31,949 nucleotides of DNA from Stagnihabitans sp038231775 (GTDB taxonomy: Bacteria > Pseudomonadota > Alphaproteobacteria > Rhodobacterales > Rhodobacteraceae). The position numbers and the translations under genes are program-made. The first letter of the stretch is position 1. Each line of letters opens with the position of its first letter. This document shows positions 14,548 to 21,880 of the stretch, piece after piece. A model generated the notes under the pieces. It was not told where the DNA came from, ran no database searches, and saw only the letters and a program-made list of their open reading frames with translations. Where the stretch lies: NCBI GenBank assembly GCA_038231775.1, contig JBBRKS010000029.1:1-31949 (forward strand), in the 5' to 3' direction.

Positions 14548-15000
14548 ATGATCCGCACCCTGCCCTACCTGAACCTTGGCCTTTTGGTGCTGTACCCGGT
14601 CGCGTGGTTTGCGCCCCTGATGCGGGCGGCTTTGTTGCCTATCTTCGGGATGACAGAGATTTCGGTGGTGTCGGGGTTGCAGTCGCTGTGGGCCTCTGAC
14701 GCGGGGTTGGCGCTGCTGGTCACGTTTCTGGCGGTCTTTGCGCCCTATGCCAAGACGGTGGGGCTGGCACTGGTGCAGTCCGGGCTGTTGTCTGCAGCCG
14801 TGATGCCCGCCCTGCATATTCTGGGGCGGCTGGCGATGGCGGATGTGTTTCTGGCCGCCTTGTACATCGTGCTGGCCAAGGGGATAGGCCATGCCACGGT
14901 CGAGGTCGCGTGGGGTCTTTGGCTGTTCACTGCCTGTGTGCTGGGCCAGATGGTACTGTCTTGGGCGCAGCCAAGGGTTGAAGCGGGCCGGGTTTCATAG
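14548..15000 (+). CDS. PqiA-domain membrane protein (half-size)
   Basis: The 150-residue protein has four hydrophobic helices (about residues 10-32, 52-70, 74-95 and 120-140) and resembles one membrane domain of paraquat-inducible protein A: PIFGMTEISVVSGLQSLW, then FAPYAKTVGL, then RLAMADVFLAAL. PqiA proteins work with MCE proteins in lipid transport across the periplasm. Full-length PqiA has two such domains and zinc-binding cysteines; this single-domain form lacks the cysteine pairs. An SD-like AAGGAT precedes the ATG. It ends 12 nt before radA. Its nearness to mlaE and mlaF fits an envelope lipid role, but that is inference. Confidence 0.75.
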   Translation: MIRTLPYLNLGLLVLYPVAWFAPLMRAALLPIFGMTEISVVSGLQSLWASDAGLALLVTFLAVFAPYAKTVGLALVQSGLLSAAVMPALHILGRLAMADVFLAALYIVLAKGIGHATVEVAWGLWLFTACVLGQMVLSWAQPRVEAGRVS

Positions 15001-15012
15001 CATCAAGCGGGG

Positions 15013-16371
15013 ATGAGCAAAGCCAGCGCCACTTTCACCTGCACCGCCTGCGGGGCAAGCCACAAGAAATGGAACGGCCAGTGCGATGCCTGCATGGCGT
15101 GGAACACGCTGGTCGAAGAGGCCCCGCTTAGCGCAGGTCCAAAGGGGCCGGTCGCCAAGGGCCGTACCATCCCGCTGACCGATCTTGCCACGCAAGCCGA
15201 GGCACCGCCCCGCGCCGCCTCTGGCATGGCGGAACTGGACCGGGTGCTGGGCGGCGGGCTGGTTGCGGCTTCGGCCATACTGGTCGGCGGTGATCCGGGG
15301 ATTGGCAAATCGACGCTGCTGTTGCAGGCGGTGGCGGCCTTTGCGCGGTCGGGCCTGAAGTGCATGTATGTGTCGGGCGAAGAGGCGGCCGCACAGGTGC
15401 AGATGCGCGCCCAACGGCTGGGCTTGCAGGATGCCAAGGTGCAACTGGGGGCCGAAACCAACCTGCGCGACATTCTGACCACGCTGGACCGTGAGCGCCC
15501 CGCTTTGGCGGTGATTGATTCGATCCAGACCATGTGGCTGGACAACATCGAAAGCGCTCCGGGATCGGTGTCGCAAGTGCGCGCTTCGGCCCACGAACTG
15601 GTGACCTTTGCGAAGAAACGCGGCGTTTCGGTCATTCTGGTTGGCCATGTCACCAAGGATGGTCAGATTGCGGGCCCTCGGGTGGTTGAGCATATGGTGG
15701 ATACTGTTTTGTATTTTGAGGGAGAGCGTGGCCATCAGTTCCGCATCCTGCGCGCTGTGAAGAACCGCTTTGGCCCGGCGGATGAGATAGGCGTGTTCGA
15801 GATGACCGGCGGCGGTCTGGCAGAGGTGTCGAACCCATCAGCCCTGTTCCTGTCAGACCGCGAAACCGCCTCTGCCGGGTCGGCGGTGTTTGCCGGGATT
15901 GAGGGGACAAGGCCGGTGCTGACCGAAATTCAGGCGCTGGTGGCCCCGTCAACCCTTGGAACGCCGCGCCGCACGGTCGTGGGCATTGATGGCGGGCGGC
16001 TGTCGACGATTCTGGCGGTGCTGGAGGCGCGGGTCGGGATTTCCTTTGCCGGTCTGGATGTGTTCCTGAACGTTGCAGGCGGTTTGCGTGTCAACGAGCC
16101 TGCCGCCGACCTTGCCATTGCCGGGGCGATTCTGTCAGCGCGTGAGGATGTGGCAATTCCGCCAGATATGGTGCTTTTCGGCGAGATCAGCCTGTCGGGT
16201 GCGCTGCGTCCGGTGGGGCAGACCGAAAACCGGTTGAAAGAAGCGTCAAAACTTGGTTTCTCACAGGCCATTGCGCCGCGTCTGTCAAAGTATACACAGG
16301 CAAGTGGAATACGCCTGCGCGAGATGGCTGATCTGACGGCGTTTGTGGGCGAGATGTTTGGGGCTGGCTGA
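15013..16371 (+). CDS. radA: DNA repair protein RadA (Sms)
   Basis: RadA is a RecA-related ATPase that promotes branch migration in recombination and repair. The 452-residue protein has a complete architecture. The zinc ribbon C10-x2-C13-x10-C24-x2-C27 comes first (FTCTACG, GQCDACMAW). The RecA-like core follows, with Walker A GGDPGIGKST (91-100), and then the RadA-specific KNRFG motif at 250-254. The C-terminal Lon-like domain runs from about residue 280 to the end (VGIDGGRLSTILAVLEAR, FLNVAGGLRVNEPAADLA, LFGEISLSGALRPV). The start lies 12 nt after the PqiA-like stop, and the gene is followed after 21 nt by cvpA, so the three are probably cotranscribed. Confidence 0.95.
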   Translation: MSKASATFTCTACGASHKKWNGQCDACMAWNTLVEEAPLSAGPKGPVAKGRTIPLTDLATQAEAPPRAASGMAELDRVLGGGLVAASAILVGGDPGIGKSTLLLQAVAAFARSGLKCMYVSGEEAAAQVQMRAQRLGLQDAKVQLGAETNLRDILTTLDRERPALAVIDSIQTMWLDNIESAPGSVSQVRASAHELVTFAKKRGVSVILVGHVTKDGQIAGPRVVEHMVDTVLYFEGERGHQFRILRAVKNRFGPADEIGVFEMTGGGLAEVSNPSALFLSDRETASAGSAVFAGIEGTRPVLTEIQALVAPSTLGTPRRTVVGIDGGRLSTILAVLEARVGISFAGLDVFLNVAGGLRVNEPAADLAIAGAILSAREDVAIPPDMVLFGEISLSGALRPVGQTENRLKEASKLGFSQAIAPRLSKYTQASGIRLREMADLTAFVGEMFGAG

Positions 16372-16392
16372 AAAGCGGCGCGGGAGAAAAGA

Positions 16393-17010
16393 ATGAACGG
16401 ATTTACGCTCGTTGATGGCGTCGTGGCCGGGGTGATCGTGCTGTCAGCCATCCTCGCCTATTCGCGCGGGTTTGTGCGTGAGGTGCTGGCGATTGCCGGA
16501 TGGGTCGGGGCGGCAGCGCTGGCTTACCTGTTCGCCGGTGCAGCCCAACCGTTGGTCAAGGAAATCCCCGGGGTCAGCAAGGTGATCGGCGACAATTGCG
16601 AATTGTCGATCATCACGGCGTTTGCGCTGGTGTTTGCGGTGGGTCTGATCATCGCATCCTTGTTCACGCCGTTGTTTTCTTCGGTCGTGCAGCGGTCGTT
16701 TCTGGGCGGGATTGATCAGGGTCTGGGCTTTTTGTTCGGCGCTGTGCGCGGCATTGCCTTGGTCGGGGCGGCGTTTGTCATCTATGAAATGGCGCATCAG
16801 TCGGTTGATATGGTGGACCAGTCGCGGTCGGCCAAAGTCTATGCCAGCTTCAAGGGCGGCATTCAGGGCGCTATGCCGGACAATCTGCTGAACATGATCG
16901 TTGACCGCTATAACGGGCTGACAGCGACCTGCACAACCACCGGCTCCAAGACCATTTCGGCCCCTGATGCCACAACCGGGACCGCGACTGCCCCTGCGCC
17001 GGGCAACTGA
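16393..17010 (+). CDS. cvpA: CvpA family membrane protein
   Basis: CvpA is a conserved inner-membrane protein needed for colicin V export in Escherichia coli and more generally for envelope stress tolerance; its biochemical role is unsettled. The 205-residue protein opens with the typical FTLVDGVVAGVIVLSAILAYSRG, has about four hydrophobic helices up to residue 140, and the family-typical ALAYLFAGAAQPLV and FLFGAVRGIALVGAAFV. The C-terminal 45 residues are Thr/Ala/Pro-rich and probably disordered. GGAG precedes the ATG. It lies directly upstream of purF (104 nt), the same cvpA-purF pairing seen in enterobacteria and many alphaproteobacteria. Confidence 0.9.
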   Translation: MNGFTLVDGVVAGVIVLSAILAYSRGFVREVLAIAGWVGAAALAYLFAGAAQPLVKEIPGVSKVIGDNCELSIITAFALVFAVGLIIASLFTPLFSSVVQRSFLGGIDQGLGFLFGAVRGIALVGAAFVIYEMAHQSVDMVDQSRSAKVYASFKGGIQGAMPDNLLNMIVDRYNGLTATCTTTGSKTISAPDATTGTATAPAPGN

Positions 17011-17114
17011 TCGCTGCAATGCCGCATTGCGCCGGGTGGGACCATTCCGGGCGTGACTTCCCCCGGCCAAAGACCTAAACCACGGCAAGATTCACCGAAG
17101 GCTTCGGAGGAACC

Positions 17115-18578
17115 ATGCGCCCTTATCTGTCCCACCCTTTCGATGATGACAAACTGAAGGAAGAGTGCGGCATTTTCGGCGTGATCGGGGTCGGGGATGC
17201 CTCTAACTTTGTGGCCTTGGGGTTGCACGCGTTGCAGCACCGGGGCCAAGAGGCGGGCGGGATCGTCAGCTATGACCCAAACTCTGGCTTCAACTCGGCC
17301 CGGCGCTTTGGCTATGTGCGCGACAATTTCACAAGGCCAGAGGTGATGGACACCCTGCCCGGCGCGCTGGCCATCGGCCATGTGCGCTATTCGACCGCAG
17401 GGTCGAAAGGGGCGACCGCGATCCGCGATGTGCAGCCGTTTTTTGGTGAGTTTTCAATGGGTGGGGCGGCGATTGCCCACAACGGCAACCTGACCAACGC
17501 CGCCGCCTTGCGCAAGGAACTGATCGAGCGCGGGTCGATCTTTCAAAGCTCGTCGGACAGCGAATGCATCATTCACCTGATGGCACGGTCGATCCAGAAG
17601 ACCATCCCGGAACGGATGAAGGACGCGCTGCGCCGGGTTGAGGGGGCGTTTTCGGTGGTGGCGATGACGCGCACCAAGCTGATCGGCGTTCGCGATCAGT
17701 TGGGGGTGCGGCCCTTGGTGCTGGGCCGGTTGGGCGACCAAAGCTGGGCCTTGTCGTCGGAAACCTGTGGCCTGGACATCATCGGCGCGGATTTTGTCCG
17801 TGAGATTGAGCCGGGTGAGATGATCGTGATCGAGGATGGCAAGATCACCTCGTCGCGTCCGTTCGGAGCGCCTATGTCGCGGTTCTGCATCTTTGAACAC
17901 GTCTATTTCAGCCGCCCCGATTCGATCCTGGGCGGCCGTTCGGTCTATGAAACCCGCCGTCAGATTGGCGTGGAACTGGCGCGAGAGGCCCCGGTCGACG
18001 CCGATCTGGTCTGCCCGGTGCCGGATTCGGGGACCCCTGCGGCGATTGGCTATTCGCAGGAGTCGGGCATTCCTTATGAGATGGGCATCATCCGCAACCA
18101 GTATATGGGGCGGACATTTATTGAACCGTCTGAGAGCATCCGCAACATGGGCGTGCGGCTGAAGCTGAACGTCAACCGGGCGCTGATCCGCGGCAAGCGG
18201 GTTATTCTGGTTGACGATTCGGTGGTGCGCGGCACGACAAGTCGCAAGATCAAGGACATGATACTTGAGGCGGGGGCGGCAGAGGTGCACTTCCGCATCG
18301 CCTCGCCCCCCACAGCATGGCCGTGTTTTTACGGGGTGGACACGCCGGAACGGTCAAAGCTTTTGGCCGCCAACATGTCGGAAGACGAGATGCGGGAGTG
18401 GATCGGGGTCAACAGCCTGAAGTTCATCACGCTGGACGGGCTGTACAGGGCGGCGGGTGAAGCGGGCGGGCGCGATGCCAAAGCGCCGAAGTTCTGCGAC
18501 GCGTGTTTTTCGGGCGACTATCCGATCGTGCCGTCCGACAAGGTGGAAGAAGGCTTTGAGATGAAGGCGGCAGAGTGA
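17115..18578 (+). CDS. purF: Amidophosphoribosyltransferase (PurF, iron-sulfur and propeptide type)
   Basis: It transfers the glutamine amide to PRPP, the committed step of purine synthesis. The 487-residue protein has a 17-residue propeptide before the nucleophile C18 (EECGIFGV), which should be exposed by processing. The glutaminase domain (HRGQEAGGI, HNGNLTNA) is followed by a phosphoribosyltransferase domain with the PRPP motif VILVDDSVVRGTT (363-375). Four cysteines, C258, C404, C461 and C464, sit where the Bacillus subtilis enzyme binds a [4Fe-4S] cluster, so this is the cluster-bearing, oxygen-sensitive type. A short inverted repeat, CCGAAG/CTTCGG (17095-17107), overlaps the ribosome-binding site GGAGG (17106-17110) and may modulate initiation. 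Confidence 0.95.
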   Translation: MRPYLSHPFDDDKLKEECGIFGVIGVGDASNFVALGLHALQHRGQEAGGIVSYDPNSGFNSARRFGYVRDNFTRPEVMDTLPGALAIGHVRYSTAGSKGATAIRDVQPFFGEFSMGGAAIAHNGNLTNAAALRKELIERGSIFQSSSDSECIIHLMARSIQKTIPERMKDALRRVEGAFSVVAMTRTKLIGVRDQLGVRPLVLGRLGDQSWALSSETCGLDIIGADFVREIEPGEMIVIEDGKITSSRPFGAPMSRFCIFEHVYFSRPDSILGGRSVYETRRQIGVELAREAPVDADLVCPVPDSGTPAAIGYSQESGIPYEMGIIRNQYMGRTFIEPSESIRNMGVRLKLNVNRALIRGKRVILVDDSVVRGTTSRKIKDMILEAGAAEVHFRIASPPTAWPCFYGVDTPERSKLLAANMSEDEMREWIGVNSLKFITLDGLYRAAGEAGGRDAKAPKFCDACFSGDYPIVPSDKVEEGFEMKAAE

Positions 18579-18604
18579 GTGCTGCCTTGGGGTGATGCGC
18601 CGGG

Positions 18605-18660
18605 CCACGAATTTTCTGCGAAAATTCAGGCAGGCGACGAATTTTCTGCGAAAATTCAAG
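18605..18660 (+). repeat. Paired TGC-loop palindromes, 30-bp period, after purF
   Basis: Two identical palindromes GAATTTTC-TGC-GAAAATTC lie at 18609-18627 and 18639-18657, exactly 30 bp apart. The first is flanked by CCAC and AGG and the second by GGCGAC and AAG. The pair begins 27 nt after the purF stop and precedes the promoter candidate of the next gene. The same module with compensated arm changes occurs at 27669-27725. No T-run follows, so it does not look like a simple terminator. Confidence 0.85.
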
Positions 18661-18687
18661 CCCAGCGGGTCGCAGGTCCTGCCCCCC

Positions 18688-18716
18688 TTGCCTGTGACCC
18701 TGTGCTGGACTATCCC
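18688..18716 (+). promoter_or_regulatory. Candidate promoter of the short-chain dehydrogenase gene
   Basis: TTGCCT (18688-18693) and TATCCC (18711-18716) are separated by 17 nt. The predicted start would leave a leader of about 20 nt. Confidence 0.4.
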
Positions 18717-18745
18717 CCCCGCGACCCATCAACAGGCAGGTTTGC

Positions 18746-19414
18746 ATGACCCAGAAAATCGCTCTTGTCACCGGTGCCTCGCGTGGTTTGGGTGCGGCTT
18801 TGGCCGAGCAACTGGCGGCCCGGGGTTGGCATGTCGTGGCAGTGGCGCGCACGGTTGGCGGCTTGGAAGACCTTGACGACCGGGTCAAGGCTTTGGGCCT
18901 GCCGGGGGCTGGCGGGGTGACGTTGGCGCCGATGGACATCACCAACGACGATGCGATGCGGCATCTGTGCCTGTCGATCTTTGAGCGGTGGGGCAAGCTG
19001 GACCTCTGGGCTCATGCGGCGATTCATGCGACACCGCTGGCCCCGGCGGGGTCTTTGGCGGTCAAGGATTGGGACAAGGCCCTTGCGACCAACATCCGCG
19101 CCACCGGGCAGTTGATCCCGATGGTGGAACCCTTGCTGCGCGAGGGTCAGGGGACGGCCCTGTTCTTTGACGATCCGCGCGGCGGGGAGAAGTTCTTTGG
19201 CGCTTACGGTGCCTCAAAAGCGGCACAGATGGCTTTGGTCAAAAGCTGGCAGGCCGAGACGGTGCGCATCGGGCCACGGGTCGTGGTCGCGTGTCCGAAA
19301 GCCATGCCGACCGCCACCAGAGCGCGGTTCTTTCCCGGCGAGGACCGCGCCCTGCTTTCCCAACCGCGTGCCGAAGCGACGCGGATTTTGGGAGAAATAT
19401 TGCCCGAGGGGTGA
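18746..19414 (+). CDS. Short-chain dehydrogenase/reductase family protein, atypical active site
   Basis: The 222-residue protein has the Rossmann cofactor motif TGASRGLG (9-16) and the catalytic-type YGASK (Y154, K158). Two usual features are altered: the NNAG segment reads AHAA (94-97), and the serine normally 13 residues before the tyrosine is missing (FDDPRGG here, around 141-147). The fold is clear but dehydrogenase activity is uncertain; a binding or regulatory role, or another substrate chemistry, is possible. It lies downstream of purF after the paired palindromes and has its own promoter candidate, so it is probably not in the purF transcript. The substrate is unknown. Confidence 0.85.
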   Translation: MTQKIALVTGASRGLGAALAEQLAARGWHVVAVARTVGGLEDLDDRVKALGLPGAGGVTLAPMDITNDDAMRHLCLSIFERWGKLDLWAHAAIHATPLAPAGSLAVKDWDKALATNIRATGQLIPMVEPLLREGQGTALFFDDPRGGEKFFGAYGASKAAQMALVKSWQAETVRIGPRVVVACPKAMPTATRARFFPGEDRALLSQPRAEATRILGEILPEG

Positions 19415-19471
19415 GCCTTGGGCGCGGCACGTGCCTAAGGCGGGAGTATTTTGACCAGGGTGAATGACCTG

Positions 19472-19500
19472 GGGCTGCCGGGGTCACGACCCGGCAGCCC
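19472..19500. terminator. Bidirectional terminator-like hairpin between convergent genes
   Basis: GGGCTGCCGGG (19472-19482) and CCCGGCAGCCC (19490-19500) form a perfect 11-bp stem with a 7-nt loop, followed by TTTC. It lies between the rightward dehydrogenase gene and the leftward isomerase gene. The companion element with GGGAGTATTTTG (19442-19453) is directly to its left. Confidence 0.7.
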
Positions 19501-19557
19501 TTTCAAATTGGTCCAAATAATCTGGGGTGAGGCCCGTTTGGGCCGGGGGTGAAGCCC

Positions 19558-20244
19558 CTATTTCAGCCAGTCGTCATAGTCGCTGACCAGAAGATGGGTC
19601 GGGGCGACGTCTTCCTCGATCTTTGCAAAGCGGCCGATCGGTTCGCGGAAGATGTTGTCGGTGACGTCGTCGTTGACGGTAGACACCTCGCCAATCAGCA
19701 CGTCGCCGCCCTCGCCCCAAAAGGCATGCCAGTCGCCGGGCATCAGGGTGACCGATTCGCCCGGTGCCAGTTTCAGCTTTTGGCCCGGGGTGTAGGACAC
19801 GTCGATCCCGTCACAGCGCACCATGCCGCCGTGTTGGTCTGAACAGTTGCCCTCGGGGTCGGACCCGGTCAGTTCGACCACCAGCGTGGCCCCGCCCCGG
19901 TTGATGATATCCTCGGCCTTGAGGGCATGGGTGTGCATCGGGGAGAGTTGATCCTGACGTGAGATCAGCAGCTTTTCGGCGTAGCACATCCCACCACCGC
20001 GTTGCAGATCGGAGAGCTCTCCGTTGCGCAGGGTGAACAGGAACAGGCCCATCTGGTCATAGCGGCCTTGGCCATAATCGGTGATATCCCAGCCACAGCG
20101 CCCTGAAATCACCCGCGCGGCGCGTGGCGCATTGGCCTTGAACTGATCGGGTGACCAGTTGGCGAAGGGCGGCAGGACAAAGCCGTAATGGCGGATCATC
20201 TCGTCCGCCGCTGCCATGATGTCATTGACGCGTGAGCGTTTCAT
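19558..20244 (-). CDS. D-lyxose ketol-isomerase-like cupin enzyme
   Basis: The 228-residue protein resembles the D-lyxose/D-mannose isomerase family, metal-dependent cupins that interconvert aldoses and ketoses. The likely metal-binding set is SPMHTHALKAED (H104, H106, E111), with a later histidine in PGDWHAFWGEGG. The beginning (MAAADEMIRHYGFVLPPFA) and GEVSTVNDDVTDN also fit the family. The start at 20244 has a strong GGAGG upstream; a longer in-frame start at 20295 lacks one and is less likely. It is followed only by hairpins toward the convergent dehydrogenase gene. No sugar transporter or kinase gene accompanies it, so the actual sugar is open. Confidence 0.8.
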   Translation of the reverse strand: MKRSRVNDIMAAADEMIRHYGFVLPPFANWSPDQFKANAPRAARVISGRCGWDITDYGQGRYDQMGLFLFTLRNGELSDLQRGGGMCYAEKLLISRQDQLSPMHTHALKAEDIINRGGATLVVELTGSDPEGNCSDQHGGMVRCDGIDVSYTPGQKLKLAPGESVTLMPGDWHAFWGEGGDVLIGEVSTVNDDVTDNIFREPIGRFAKIEEDVAPTHLLVSDYDDWLK

Positions 20245-20340
20245 TTCAGGTCCTCCCGGGGAATTTGCCGTGCGCGCGGTTTTGACGTGCGGCATTTTGG
20301 CCGGACTATAGCGAAAGCCGGGCGGTCAACAATGGGGTTT

Positions 20341-20877
20341 TCAGTGGGTGAGGCCCGCCTGCCAGTCGGTCAAGATCGCAGCAAGTTCAGGCCAGTCGGT
20401 ATATTCCTTGTTGCCATGCGGATCGACCACCTCACCCTTTTGCGCGGCGATAAGGCGCATCGCCCAAGCGCGGAAGAAGTCATATTCGGTGAAACGGAAA
20501 GCCCCGGCGACGTGGTGGATGCAGAACGGGGCCCATCCGGTTTGGCTCAGGAACGTTTCAACGCAGACTTTCAGGCCCGTCCAATCCTCAGCATCATCGC
20601 CAGCGGCTGACAAAGAGACGGACAGGAACAGCGTGGGTTTGGCATTCAGCGCGGTGGCATTGGCTTTGGCAAAGGTGATCATCGCAGTCTGAAAGCCCCC
20701 GACGTGCAAGGAGGCGGCCAGGATCACGGAGTCAAAGCGGGCAACGTCAAGGCCCTCGGCGTAGGCGACGTTCATCAGTTCGGTCGAGGTGCGTTGGTCC
20801 GTCAGGTGGTCGGCGGCAAAGCGGGCGATCTTGCGGGTTTGGCCATCGGTGGTGGCATAGGCGATCAGGATGCGCAT
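20341..20877 (-). CDS. HemG-like flavodoxin-domain protein
   Basis: The 178-residue protein matches menaquinone-dependent protoporphyrinogen oxidase HemG, a flavodoxin-fold FMN enzyme. Matching segments are ILIAYATTDGQTRKIA (FMN phosphate loop), DSVILAAS, ALNAKPTLFLSVSL, HHVAGAFRFTEYDFF and EYTDW near the C-terminus. Its length equals that of HemG (about 181). Whether it oxidises protoporphyrinogen here is uncertain, because many alphaproteobacteria use HemJ for that step and no heme genes are nearby. The gene lies 96 nt upstream of the isomerase gene and 74 nt downstream of the amidotransferase gene, all leftward, so a loose operon is possible. Confidence 0.75.
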   Translation of the reverse strand: MRILIAYATTDGQTRKIARFAADHLTDQRTSTELMNVAYAEGLDVARFDSVILAASLHVGGFQTAMITFAKANATALNAKPTLFLSVSLSAAGDDAEDWTGLKVCVETFLSQTGWAPFCIHHVAGAFRFTEYDFFRAWAMRLIAAQKGEVVDPHGNKEYTDWPELAAILTDWQAGLTH

Positions 20878-20951
20878 CGCGGTCTCCGGGTTGGGATGCG
20901 CGATGGTAGGGTGCTGCGCCCTGCGCCACCTTGATCCAGAGCAACCGGCGA

Positions 20952-21731
20952 TCAGGCGATCTTGCGCTGCGGGCGGCGGCCTTCAGACCATTCCTTGGCT
21001 GCAGCCCCGAAAGCGGCGAACAGCGGGCGCGAGACCGGGTCATCGGCTGCGTTCCACTCCGGATGCCACTGGACGGCGAGGGTAAAGCCCGGCGCGTCCT
21101 TGACATAGATCGCCTCTGGCGTGCCATCCGGCGCGTTGCCGTCGATCACGATGCGGTCGGCGGGTCGCATGATGCCTTGGCCGTGCAGCGTGTTCGTCAT
21201 CACCTCGGCAGCGCCCATCAGACGGTGAAACACACCGCTTTGGGTGAAGGTAACCTTGTGGCGCAGGGCAAACTGTTCTTCAAGCTGGGCGTCGGGCGGC
21301 ATGCGGTGGTTCATCCGGCCCGGAATATCACGAATCTCGGGGTGAAGCGAGCCGCCCATCGCCACGTTGACCTCTTGAAAGCCACGGCAGATGCCAAGGA
21401 ACGGCTGGCCACGCGTCACACAGGCGCGGATCAGCGGCAGGGTGATCGCATCGCGGGCGCGGTCAAAGGCACCGTGGGCGGGGGTCTCTGCCTCCCCATA
21501 TTCCGACGGGTGAACGTTGGGCCGTCCGCCGGTCAGCAAAAAGCCGTCGCAGGCGTCGAGCAGTTCATCCACTGAGACAAGGCGCGGGTCAGCCGGGATG
21601 ATCAGCGGCATGGAGCCTGCAACATCCGCAACCGCCAACGAGTTCATCGTGCCGGCGGAATGGGTCGGATAGCGGTCATTGATCACGTAAGGATTGCCAA
21701 TGATGCCGATGATCGGTCTGAAGCGTGTCAT
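20952..21731 (-). CDS. Class I glutamine amidotransferase-like hydrolase (PuuD family)
   Basis: The 259-residue protein belongs to the gamma-glutamyl-GABA hydrolase family (peptidase C26). The nucleophile is C115 in FLGICRGFQE, and the rest of the triad is H223 and E225 in VQWHPEW. The GGRPNVHPSEYG segment and the MNHRMPP segment are also typical. In putrescine use PuuD cleaves gamma-Glu-GABA, but no puuA-C genes are seen here, so the substrate is inferred only at family level. The start MTRFRPIIGIIGN is at the fold boundary. It diverges from the DmpA-type peptidase gene across 149 nt. Confidence 0.85.
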   Translation of the reverse strand: MTRFRPIIGIIGNPYVINDRYPTHSAGTMNSLAVADVAGSMPLIIPADPRLVSVDELLDACDGFLLTGGRPNVHPSEYGEAETPAHGAFDRARDAITLPLIRACVTRGQPFLGICRGFQEVNVAMGGSLHPEIRDIPGRMNHRMPPDAQLEEQFALRHKVTFTQSGVFHRLMGAAEVMTNTLHGQGIMRPADRIVIDGNAPDGTPEAIYVKDAPGFTLAVQWHPEWNAADDPVSRPLFAAFGAAAKEWSEGRRPQRKIA

Positions 21732-21835
21732 GGGTGCTGCTGCGTCGTTTTAACGTTACAGTAAGCCTGCAAATCCTGATGGGAAAGCCTTGAAATAGGG
21801 CTATCGGCACAAGATGACTTGATCAGGGCGAAAGG

Positions 21836-21879
21836 CTTGCGCCAAACTGGGCAAGTGCCCGAATTTAAGGAGCTTGCCC
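21836..21879 (+). promoter_or_regulatory. Leader with mutually exclusive hairpins around the ribosome-binding site
   Basis: The segment GGGCAAG (21849-21855) can pair with the upstream CTTGC-g-CC (21836-21843), with GCCC (21857-21860), or with CTTGCCC (21873-21879). The last pairing closes a loop holding the ribosome-binding site AAGGAG (21867-21872) and abuts the start codon at 21881. The pairings cannot coexist, so the leader could switch translation. The signal is unknown. Confidence 0.4.
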
Positions 21880-21880
21880 G

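Noticed and set aside
17016..17030. GCAATG/CATTGC hairpin after cvpA as a terminator
   Set aside because: Six-base stem without a T-run, and purF follows at 104 nt, so readthrough is likely.
18605..18660. Paired palindromes as a CRISPR array
   Set aside because: Only two units with 11-bp spacing between palindromes and near-identical spacer parts at another locus; no cas genes.
21751..21758. TAACGTTA palindrome between the amidotransferase and peptidase genes as an operator
   Set aside because: Only 8 bp and not extended by the flanks; too short to call.
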